NCBI GenBank assembly: GCA_947458795.1
Contig: CANHCD010000131.1
Location: 1 to 6,239, forward strand
Length of the DNA: 6,239 bases
Direction of reading: 5' to 3'
Origin: Cyclobacteriaceae bacterium
GTDB taxonomy: Bacteria; Bacteroidota; Bacteroidia; Cytophagales; Cyclobacteriaceae
The position numbers were made by a program, and so were the translations under genes. Position 1 is the stretch's first letter; each line of letters begins with the position of its first letter. Of this stretch, positions 1 through 6,239 are shown piece by piece. Below the pieces are notes generated by a model that searched no databases, had not been told where the DNA came from, and worked only from the letters and a program-made list of their open reading frames with translations.

Positions 1-1985
1 AAGAGCGCTACAGACTCTACTTTATGCTGGCGCAACGGTACCAGCTCGAAGGTTTCGATGCGCTTGCATTTGATTTTTTCCAGAAATCCTTGGAAGGTAA
101 CCCAGCCTACGAACGCTCCTTTTTTGCCACCCTTTTTGCACAGCAAGTGGCCGAACTGAATGCCACCAAAGACCTCAAAAAGGTTCGGAACTATTACGAA
201 GACCTATACAAGGACCCAAAAAATAAAGACCTCAAAGATGTTGTAATCTTCGAAAGAGCCTTGTTTGAAGAAAAACAAAACAACATTCCCTTAACCCTTG
301 AACTGTTGCATCAAGCGGCAAAGGAAGCCGGTTCTATTCCAAGAGTGAAGGGCTACATCTACCAAAAGCTTGCAGAGATCCAGCTCGATCAATTTAAAGA
401 CTACCGATCCACCAAATACTACCTAGACAGTGCACTGAAGTTCATCCAAGCCGAAGATCCTGTGGCCCTACAGCTCAAGGAAAAAAAGACGAGTTTGGAC
501 ACCTATGTCTTCCATTTCGAACGGATTGAAAAAAATGACAGCTTGATCCAGCTGGCATCCTTGCCTGCCGAAGATCAAGCCCTACGAGCCCAAGAGTTTA
601 TTGCCAGCGAAAAACAGCGTCTAGCGGATTTAAAAAAAGAGGACAAGCCAACTAAGTCCTCCTCAATTTTCGACAATCTATTGGCCTTTGGAGATACAGG
701 AAACGAATCTACCTTCTACTTTGGGAATGGTGCCGCATTACAACAAGGAGCTATTGATTTCGTGCGTACCTGGGGCAATCGCCCCCTAGAAGATAATTGG
801 AGACGAAAAGCCGCCCTCTTCCAAACCAATGCGGAAGCTGCTTCACCGCTCTCAACTAACGAAACCTTGTCAGAGACAGATGCTGGTCAAGATTCCACAG
901 GCCTCCCCTCCCTAGAATCCTTGCTTGCTTCAATCCCTAAGAGCCCTGAGCAATTGGACCTGGCCAATAATGAATTGGAGGAATCGTACTTTGAATTAGG
1001 CAAGGTGCTGTTTTTTCAATTAAAGGAACCCAAAAGAAGTGGGGAATACCTCACCAAGCTTATTGAAACGTACCCGAAGAGCGTAAAAAAACCAGAAGCC
1101 TACTACCTGCTCTTTTTGGGGCAAAAAGAGTTGAAGGGCAGCACGGACACCTATGTCCAACTTCTGAATATTGAATTTCCCGAATCCCCTTACACCTTCT
1201 CGGTAAACAATCCGGAGGCTGGAGCGGGAAATATAGGGTCTTTGGAATCCGCCAAAGGGTATGAACTGGCCTACGATGCCTACTATTCTGGGAATTATTC
1301 CCAAGCTAGAGAGCTGATTTTTGCCACGCTGGAAAAATATCCCTTGACCCGAAACACGGAAAAACTGCTACTTCTCAATGCCATGGTCACGGGCAAGCAA
1401 GAAAGTAAGGAACAATTCAAATCCAAACTTGAAGAGTTTATCCAAAATGCAAAGGAGCAAGAGTTGATCACCTTGGCTAAGGCCATGCTGCAGCCACTCC
1501 TGAGCTCCGAAGAACTTGCCTCTAAAACAAGTTCGGCAGCAGCAGTACCGGAAAGTCAGGCAGCAGTAAGTGAAGAACCCAAAGAAAAAGTTTCAGAATC
1601 ACTAGTAAAGGAAAGCCCTTACAAGGCAACTGATGACCAAACCCATATATTTGTACTGGCCTTGACACCAGCAGATGTAGAAACGGCCAAGAATTTGCTT
1701 GGAGATCTAGAGACTTTCCATACCCAGTCCTTCGGAAATGCTAGGTTGCGAACAGGAAATATGAATTTGAGTGCAGACCTATCCATTTACATCATCAGCC
1801 CTTTCTCTGATGCAGAGAAGGCCATGAGCTATTTGAAAACCTTTCAGGAAAAATTCACTTCGACTGGACTGAGGGATGAAATAAAAACCAAGTCCTTCTT
1901 TATTTCAATAGAAAACTTCCAAGTTTTAAATAAAAACAAAGACCTGGAAGAATACCTCCAATTCTTTACCGCTACCTACCGATAA
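1..1985 (+). CDS. porW: PorW/SprE-like TPR lipoprotein of the type IX secretion system, 5'-truncated
   Basis: The reading frame is open to the left edge (first whole codon at base 3), so the true start and the expected lipoprotein signal lie outside; the ATG at 24 is probably internal. About 660 residues remain, against roughly 850-900 in known family members, so about a quarter is missing at the N-terminus. Seen: helical TPR-like repeats (about 3-620), an aromatic patch FYFGN (714-728) followed by WGNRPLEDNWRR (771-806), which I recognise as the family signature, more TPR-like helices (about 985-1075 and 1257-1346), an Ala/Ser/Glu/Lys-rich linker (about 1500-1630), and a C-terminal alpha/beta domain (about 1641-1985). 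Known: PorW (Porphyromonas) and SprE (Flavobacterium) are outer-membrane lipoproteins facing the periplasm, needed for T9SS secretion and gliding. Inferred: same role here. It shares an operon with the downstream PBP. A generic TPR protein is the alternative, but the W...LEDNWR motif argues against it. Confidence 0.82.
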   Translation, partial: ERYRLYFMLAQRYQLEGFDALAFDFFQKSLEGNPAYERSFFATLFAQQVAELNATKDLKKVRNYYEDLYKDPKNKDLKDVVIFERALFEEKQNNIPLTLELLHQAAKEAGSIPRVKGYIYQKLAEIQLDQFKDYRSTKYYLDSALKFIQAEDPVALQLKEKKTSLDTYVFHFERIEKNDSLIQLASLPAEDQALRAQEFIASEKQRLADLKKEDKPTKSSSIFDNLLAFGDTGNESTFYFGNGAALQQGAIDFVRTWGNRPLEDNWRRKAALFQTNAEAASPLSTNETLSETDAGQDSTGLPSLESLLASIPKSPEQLDLANNELEESYFELGKVLFFQLKEPKRSGEYLTKLIETYPKSVKKPEAYYLLFLGQKELKGSTDTYVQLLNIEFPESPYTFSVNNPEAGAGNIGSLESAKGYELAYDAYYSGNYSQARELIFATLEKYPLTRNTEKLLLLNAMVTGKQESKEQFKSKLEEFIQNAKEQELITLAKAMLQPLLSSEELASKTSSAAAVPESQAAVSEEPKEKVSESLVKESPYKATDDQTHIFVLALTPADVETAKNLLGDLETFHTQSFGNARLRTGNMNLSADLSIYIISPFSDAEKAMSYLKTFQEKFTSTGLRDEIKTKSFFISIENFQVLNKNKDLEEYLQFFTATYR

Positions 1986-1988
1986 GTT

Positions 1989-4292
1989 ATGTTTAAACCT
2001 GGTCCATTTACCCAAGAAAATTGGGCATCGAAAACAATAAATTATTTGTGGAAAGCCTTCTTAGCAGGCTTGGTCTTTTTTGTCCTTTTTGTCTGGATGG
2101 TAAGCATCAACTTTCTTGGACTTTTTGGAAGCCTACCTGATTTCAAGGCCCTAGAAAACCCTGATAGTGAATTAGCCTCTGGACTATATTCCTCAGACGG
2201 AGTACTTCTAGGTACCTTTGCTCGAGAGAATCGAAGCCCCGTATCTTATGAGGAGCTAGCTCCCAATTTAGTAAAAGCATTGATTGCTACGGAAGACGAG
2301 CGCTTTGAAGACCATTCCGGGATTGACTTACAAGCCATGCTTCGCGTGTTTGTTAAATCAATCCTATTGGGTCAAGATGCAGGTGGCGGATCTACACTAA
2401 GCCAACAAACTGCGAAAAACCTATTCAAAACTAGAACAGATGCTAGCTCTGGATTTTTAAGTAAAGTTCCAGGCTTACGGATGCTGATCGTCAAAACAAA
2501 AGAGTGGATCGTAGCTACACAGCTCGAGCGTGCATACACCAAAAATGAAATCCTTACCCTTTACTTGGATACTTCAGAATTTGGATCAAACGCTTTTGGA
2601 ATTAAAACTGCAGCAAAAACCTTTTTCAATAAGTTGCCCAAAGACCTTGCCATCCAAGAATCTGCTGTATTGGTAGGTCTTTTCAAAGCACCAACCTACT
2701 ACAGCCCTGTTTTCAACCCTGAAAATTCCCTTAGAAGACGCAATACCGTGCTCTCACAAATGGTAAAGAACGATTTCCTGACCGAAACCGAATACGATTC
2801 CATTTCACAGTTGCCCATTGTACTGGACTACCAAGTCCAAAACCAAAATCAAGGCCTCGCAACCTATTTCCGAGAGATTGTAAAAGCAGACCTCATTAAG
2901 TGGTCCAAAGAAAATTTGAAGTCGGACGGAAGTGCTTATGACCTATTTGGAGATGGATTGAAGATTTACGTCACCCTCGATAGTCGCATGCAGCGCTATG
3001 CTGAAGAATCCATGGGAGAACATATGAAAGAGCTTCAAAAAGCATTTTTCAAAGAAATGGGAACCAGAGAGCCTTGGATCGATGAAAGTTTTAAGGTAAT
3101 TCCAAATTTTATTGAAACTGCGGTAACACGAACGGAGGCATACCGGCTGTTGAAGAAACGATATGGAGATAATAATGACTCAATCGAGCTAAAGCTGAAC
3201 GAAAAGAAGAAAATGAGGATTTTCTCTTGGGAAGGGGAGCGTGACACGCTGATGAGCACGATGGATTCCATGAAGTATTACAAAAAATTCCTACAAACAG
3301 GCATGATGACGATGGATCCTGCCACAGGCCATATCAAAGCTTGGGTGGGAGGCATTGATCACAAGTACTTTAAATTTGACCATGTGAAGCAAGGAAAAAG
3401 GCAGCCTGGATCCACATTCAAGCCCTTCGTCTATGCGGCAGCGATAGAAAATGGATACAGCCCTTGCTATGCTGTAGTCGATCAACCCGTGGAAGTATAC
3501 ATTCCTGGGCAACCCGCCTGGAGCCCCTCAAATTCAGATGGCAAATTCTCCTACGAGCGGATGACTATCCGAAAAGCCATGGCTCAGTCAATCAACTCGG
3601 TAACCGCCTACATGATGAAGAAATTGAGCCCCTTGATAGTCATTGAAACAGCTAGACGCTTGGGCATTACCTCTGACCTGGAAGAAGTTCCCTCCTTAGC
3701 ACTTGGCGTAAATGATGTGAACATATTCGAAATGGTAGGCGCTTTTGGCACTTTCGTCAATAAGGGTGAACACATCACCCCCTACTACATCGATCGGATT
3801 GAAGACAAGAATGGAAATTTAATCCATCAATTTACCCCAAAGAAAAAGCCGGCCATGAGTGAAGAGCATGCTTACTTGATGACCTACATGCTCAGAGGGG
3901 GATTTGAGGAAGAGTCAGGCACGAGCCAAGGTGTAGCAAGCGCCATTCGCGTAGGCAATGAACTAGGAGGCAAAACAGGTACCACTCAAAATGGTTCGGA
4001 TGGTTGGTATATGGGTATTAGCAAAGACCTAGTATCAGGCATTTGGGTAGGTGGAGATGATCGTGCCATCCACTTCCGAAGCTGGTCAGCTGGTCAAGGC
4101 GCCAAAACTGCCCGTCCAATCTGGGCGAAGTTCATGGCAAAGGTATACGATGATAAAAGTTTAGGTTACACCAAAGGGCCTTTCCCAAGACCAGAACGAC
4201 CGTTAAGTATCGAAATTGATTGTGATAAATACGAGTTTGACAGTCAGCAGAATGCTGGCTTTGACTACGATGCCAAGAAAAATGATTTCTAA
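1989..4292 (+). CDS. mrcA: Penicillin-binding protein 1A: bifunctional peptidoglycan glycosyltransferase/transpeptidase
   Basis: Class A PBP of 767 residues, complete. It polymerises lipid II into glycan strands and cross-links the stem peptides, anchored in the inner membrane with its domains in the periplasm. Seen: one membrane segment at about residues 23-46; a GT51 domain with catalytic Glu102 in EDERFEDHSG, GGGSTLSQQTAKN (132-144), second catalytic Glu172 and the LEraYTKnEIL block (179-189); a linker of about 170 residues; a transpeptidase with nucleophile Ser475 in STFK (475-478), SIN (534-536) and KTGT (662-665). All catalytic residues are present, so it should be active. The start is fixed: an in-frame TAA lies two codons upstream, and the next Met (37) would cut through the membrane anchor. 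No Shine-Dalgarno is visible; the three-base gap to the porW-like stop suggests translational coupling. Oddities: Val168 where the RKxxE motif usually has Arg, and YLD instead of YLN at 192-194. The symbol follows E. coli usage; ponA would serve equally. Confidence 0.95.
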   Translation: MFKPGPFTQENWASKTINYLWKAFLAGLVFFVLFVWMVSINFLGLFGSLPDFKALENPDSELASGLYSSDGVLLGTFARENRSPVSYEELAPNLVKALIATEDERFEDHSGIDLQAMLRVFVKSILLGQDAGGGSTLSQQTAKNLFKTRTDASSGFLSKVPGLRMLIVKTKEWIVATQLERAYTKNEILTLYLDTSEFGSNAFGIKTAAKTFFNKLPKDLAIQESAVLVGLFKAPTYYSPVFNPENSLRRRNTVLSQMVKNDFLTETEYDSISQLPIVLDYQVQNQNQGLATYFREIVKADLIKWSKENLKSDGSAYDLFGDGLKIYVTLDSRMQRYAEESMGEHMKELQKAFFKEMGTREPWIDESFKVIPNFIETAVTRTEAYRLLKKRYGDNNDSIELKLNEKKKMRIFSWEGERDTLMSTMDSMKYYKKFLQTGMMTMDPATGHIKAWVGGIDHKYFKFDHVKQGKRQPGSTFKPFVYAAAIENGYSPCYAVVDQPVEVYIPGQPAWSPSNSDGKFSYERMTIRKAMAQSINSVTAYMMKKLSPLIVIETARRLGITSDLEEVPSLALGVNDVNIFEMVGAFGTFVNKGEHITPYYIDRIEDKNGNLIHQFTPKKKPAMSEEHAYLMTYMLRGGFEEESGTSQGVASAIRVGNELGGKTGTTQNGSDGWYMGISKDLVSGIWVGGDDRAIHFRSWSAGQGAKTARPIWAKFMAKVYDDKSLGYTKGPFPRPERPLSIEIDCDKYEFDSQQNAGFDYDAKKNDF

Positions 4293-4310
4293 ACTTGGAT
4301 CAACTCTCCT

Positions 4311-4342
4311 AAAAACAGCCTACTTGTTGGGCTGTTTTTTTT
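4311..4342 (+). terminator. Rho-independent terminator after the PBP gene
   Basis: ACAGCC (4315-4320) pairs with GGCTGT (4330-4335). The stem extends outward through A4311-A4314 with T4336-T4339, and a U-G plus an A-U pair can close the loop. A run of eight T (4335-4342) follows. It begins 18 bases after the PBP stop and should end the porW-PBP transcript. It lies only 11 bases before the uvrC start codon, so it separates uvrC from that transcript unless there is read-through. On the minus strand only five T follow the stem, so it is mainly a plus-strand terminator. Confidence 0.88.
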
Positions 4343-4353
4343 AATTTCATCCC

Positions 4354-6159
4354 ATGCTTTCCTCCTCTTTTCTGCCCGAAGATCACCTTTCGTTACCGGA
4401 TCAACCGGGGGTGTATAAGTATTACAATGCAGAGCAGGAATTAATCTATGTAGGCAAAGCCAAAAGCCTGAAAAAAAGGGTCAGCAGCTACTTCAATAAC
4501 ACGAGCGGCATCAATCTCAAAACCAGGCGAATGGTCAAAGAAATCGTCAAAATTGAGATCATCCTAGTCAACTCCGAATTAGATGCCCTCCTGCTTGAAA
4601 ACAACCTGATCAAAAAAGCACAGCCCAAATACAACATCCTCCTTCGGGATGACAAGACCTACCCCTATTTGGTGCTTACCAAGGAAAGCTTTCCCAGACT
4701 GTTTCCAACGCGCAAGTACATTCCAAAAAGAGGGACTTACTTCGGACCTTTTGCGAGTGTAAAGGCCATGAACAATGTGCTGGACCTCATACGAGAACTA
4801 TTTACCATTCGCACTTGCAACTTGGATCTTTCTTACCTCAAGATTCAAGAACAGAAATATAAGGTATGCCTAGAGTACCACATCGGCAATTGCCAAGGAC
4901 CCTGTGTTGGCAAGCAGCTCGAAGCAGACTACCTAGCAGATCTCGATCAAGCCAAACACATCCTGAAGGGCAACCTCGCCCCTGCCAAATCTCATTTCAA
5001 ACAACGCATGGAGGTGCTGGCCGAAAAGCTAGCCTTTGAACAAGCGCATCTGGTAAAAAATAAGTTGGAACTACTTGAAAAGTACCAGGCCCGGTCCCTC
5101 ATCACCAATCCAAGCATCGCCAATTTGGATGTATGCACCTTGGTAGCCGATGAGAAAACTGCCTATGTCAACTACATGCGGGTCAAGAATGGATCCATGA
5201 TCACCTCCAAGAATGTGGAACTCAAAAAACGCTTGGATGAATCTGAGCAAGAGCTTCTTGTGACCGCTTTAATCCGACTGCAGGATCAATTTCAATCTGA
5301 TGCGGAGGAAATACTAGTCAACCTAGAGCTAGAACCCATCGAAGGACTGAACCTAAGCGTTCCAAAAATTGGCGATAAGAAAAAACTAATCGACCTATCC
5401 CTCAAGAATGCACTCTATTACAAGAGAGAGAAGGCACTCCTTCAGGGCCTCAATCAAGACAAAAAGGATCGCGTCATCCGACAGCTACAGCAAGACCTAA
5501 GCCTTCAGGAAATCCCCGATCACATCGAATGCTTTGACAATTCAAACATTCAAGGCACGAATCCCGTGGCAAGTATGGTTTGCTTCAAGCAGGGAAAAGC
5601 TGCTGTGAAAGAATATAGACACTTCCACATAAAAACGGTCGAAGGTCCTAATGATTTTGCCAGCATGAAGGAGATCGTGGGAAGGCGCTATAAGCGGCTT
5701 CTCGAAGAAGCATTGCCACTTCCAAAGCTCGTGGTGATAGATGGGGGCAAGGGCCAATTGTCCTCTGCTGTGGAAGCCTTGCAGGAACTCGGGATTTATG
5801 GAAAGATGCCCATAATCGGCATTGCCAAACGACTCGAGGAGATTTATTTTCCTGGAGACCAATACCCCATTCACCTGGATAAAAAATCCGAAAGTTTAAT
5901 GCTACTCCAGCGGATCAGAGACGAAGCGCACCGCTTTGCAATTACCTTCCACAGACAAGTTCGTAGCAAAAAAGCACTCAACAGCCAGTTAACGGAAATT
6001 GAGGGAATAGGGGAACTGACTGCTCAGAAGTTATTGAAGGAGTTTAAGTCGGTAAAAAAAATCCTACAAGCCTCGGAAGAGGACATCGCTGCAGTGATCG
6101 GTACTACCAAGGCAAAAGCACTTTTGGCAGCCTTAGAAAAAAACAAAGCCCCGAACTAA
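4354..6159 (+). CDS. uvrC: UvrABC excinuclease subunit C
   Basis: UvrC makes both the 3' and 5' incisions around a DNA lesion after UvrA2B hands over the damaged site; cytoplasmic nucleotide excision repair. At 601 residues it has normal family length. Domains seen: GIY-YIG nuclease (about 16-97) with GVY (19-21), Tyr32 in YVG, Arg42, Glu82 and Asn94, the expected 3'-incision residues; a four-cysteine cluster C155, C172, C180, C184, matching the Fe-S site reported for E. coli UvrC; a UVR motif for UvrB contact (about 208-243); an RNase H-like domain with Asp395 (CFDNSN), Asp463 (IDGGKGQ) and His526 (EAHRFA) for the 5' incision; and tandem helix-hairpin-helix motifs (about 547-595) for DNA binding. 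The start is secure: an in-frame TAA lies at 4342-4344 and the next Met (60) falls inside the nuclease domain. No Shine-Dalgarno is visible. The upstream terminator suggests transcription separate from the envelope genes. Nothing is truncated or missing. Confidence 0.97.
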   Translation: MLSSSFLPEDHLSLPDQPGVYKYYNAEQELIYVGKAKSLKKRVSSYFNNTSGINLKTRRMVKEIVKIEIILVNSELDALLLENNLIKKAQPKYNILLRDDKTYPYLVLTKESFPRLFPTRKYIPKRGTYFGPFASVKAMNNVLDLIRELFTIRTCNLDLSYLKIQEQKYKVCLEYHIGNCQGPCVGKQLEADYLADLDQAKHILKGNLAPAKSHFKQRMEVLAEKLAFEQAHLVKNKLELLEKYQARSLITNPSIANLDVCTLVADEKTAYVNYMRVKNGSMITSKNVELKKRLDESEQELLVTALIRLQDQFQSDAEEILVNLELEPIEGLNLSVPKIGDKKKLIDLSLKNALYYKREKALLQGLNQDKKDRVIRQLQQDLSLQEIPDHIECFDNSNIQGTNPVASMVCFKQGKAAVKEYRHFHIKTVEGPNDFASMKEIVGRRYKRLLEEALPLPKLVVIDGGKGQLSSAVEALQELGIYGKMPIIGIAKRLEEIYFPGDQYPIHLDKKSESLMLLQRIRDEAHRFAITFHRQVRSKKALNSQLTEIEGIGELTAQKLLKEFKSVKKILQASEEDIAAVIGTTKAKALLAALEKNKAPN

Positions 6160-6178
6160 TTCGAGGCTTTATTTTTTT
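6137..6178. terminator. Bidirectional intrinsic terminator between uvrC and the convergent gene
   Basis: The hairpin consists of AAAGCC (6145-6150) with GGCTTT (6165-6170) and, inside it, CGAA (6152-6155) with TTCG (6160-6163), around a four-base loop CTAA (6156-6159) that contains the uvrC stop codon. A T-run at 6172-6178 follows on the plus strand, and A6137-A6143 gives a seven-T run for the minus-strand transcript. The pair between the two stem blocks (C6151/A6164) is a mismatch in plus-strand RNA but a G-U wobble in minus-strand RNA. The stem is therefore a continuous 11 pairs only for the leftward transcript. It should stop both uvrC and the converging gene. Confidence 0.82.
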
Positions 6179-6239
6179 ACCATTCCCAAACTGAATTTTC
6201 AAAGTCTAAGAGTTTGTATTCGAAAGCGAGTGCATCCAA
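6177..6239 (-). CDS. C-terminal end of an unidentified convergent gene, cut by the window edge
   Basis: Read leftward from the right edge, the minus strand has an open frame of 20 codons ending in TAA (6179-6177). The tail reads LDALAFEYKLLDFENSVWEW, acidic and aromatic. I do not recognise the family from so short a piece, and no function is offered. Support for a real gene is contextual: the frame stays open to the edge, its stop lies 17 bases beyond the uvrC stop, and the hairpin just past it carries a T-run in the matching direction. The chance that it is a spurious frame is real, because 20 codons is little evidence alone. Confidence 0.55.
   Translation of the reverse strand: MDALAFEYKLLDFENSVWEW

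Noticed and set aside
24..26. ATG at 24 as the true start of the first gene
   Set aside because: The frame is open to the window edge, the preceding codons (ERYRLYF) look like coding sequence, and no lipoprotein signal follows the ATG; the gene begins upstream.
481..536. Runs of seven A in the porW-like gene (and similar runs near 1086 and 6053) as frameshift sites
   Set aside because: The frame continues intact through each run with family-consistent sequence on both sides; A-rich Lys codons explain them, and no downstream alternative frame of note exists.
1020..1486. Two open frames on the minus strand inside the porW-like gene (1020-1304 and 1295-1486)
   Set aside because: Both lie opposite a well-supported coding frame, encode no recognisable domain and have no start context; they are shadow frames.
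3035..3646. Open frames on both strands inside the PBP gene (3035-3271 -, 3291-3512 -, 3464-3646 +)
   Set aside because: They overlap the linker and transpeptidase region, whose frame carries the STFK and SIN motifs; the products look like random translation.
4236..4263. Possible Bacteroidota promoter inside the PBP 3' end (TTTG at 4236-4239, TGGCTTTG at 4256-4263)
   Set aside because: The spacer is 16 bases, shorter than usual, the bases code for conserved-frame PBP residues, and transcripts from it would still meet the terminator at 4311-4342.
4342..4349. TAATTTCA just before uvrC as a -7 box
   Set aside because: Only a partial match to TAnnTTTG, with no TTTG at a suitable distance upstream; RNA would start at or after the ATG at 4354, which must be the start codon.
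5542..5874. A 110-codon minus-strand frame inside uvrC
   Set aside because: It lies opposite the catalytic RNase H-like region (Asp395 and Asp463); no domain is visible in it and it is explained by uvrC codon bias.

Overview
The window looks like ordinary chromosomal DNA of a Bacteroidota bacterium, most likely Cytophagales (the Cyclobacteriaceae are a guess). Three things point there: a PorW/SprE-type lipoprotein of the type IX secretion system (T9SS), which is confined to this phylum; a class A penicillin-binding protein with Bacteroidota-style features; and start codons with no Shine-Dalgarno sequence, as is usual in the phylum. Coding density is very high, and I see no mobile element, CRISPR array, tRNA, rRNA or prophage signal.

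Layout: (1) positions 1-1985, + strand, the 3' part of a porW/sprE-like gene whose 5' end lies outside the window; (2) 1989-4292, + strand, a complete bifunctional peptidoglycan synthase (PBP1A type) starting three bases after the porW stop; (3) 4311-4342, a strong intrinsic terminator closing this pair; (4) 4354-6159, + strand, a complete uvrC whose start codon lies 11 bases after the terminator's T-run; (5) 6137-6178, a hairpin with T-runs on both strands that overlaps the uvrC stop codon and looks like a shared bidirectional terminator; (6) 6177-6239, - strand, the last 20 codons of a convergent, unidentified gene that runs off the right edge. The longest stretch without a gene is 61 bases, so no long intergenic region needs explaining.

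How the genes relate: the porW-like protein and the PBP are both cell-envelope proteins and are probably co-transcribed and translationally coupled. The pairing is suggestive because T9SS parts must cross or attach to the peptidoglycan that the PBP builds. uvrC (nucleotide excision repair) is functionally unrelated and appears to be a separate transcription unit. I found no convincing undescribed system. The most interesting points are the SPOR-like C-terminus of the PorW homologue beside a peptidoglycan synthase, the unclear origin of uvrC transcription, and the strand asymmetry of the shared terminator.
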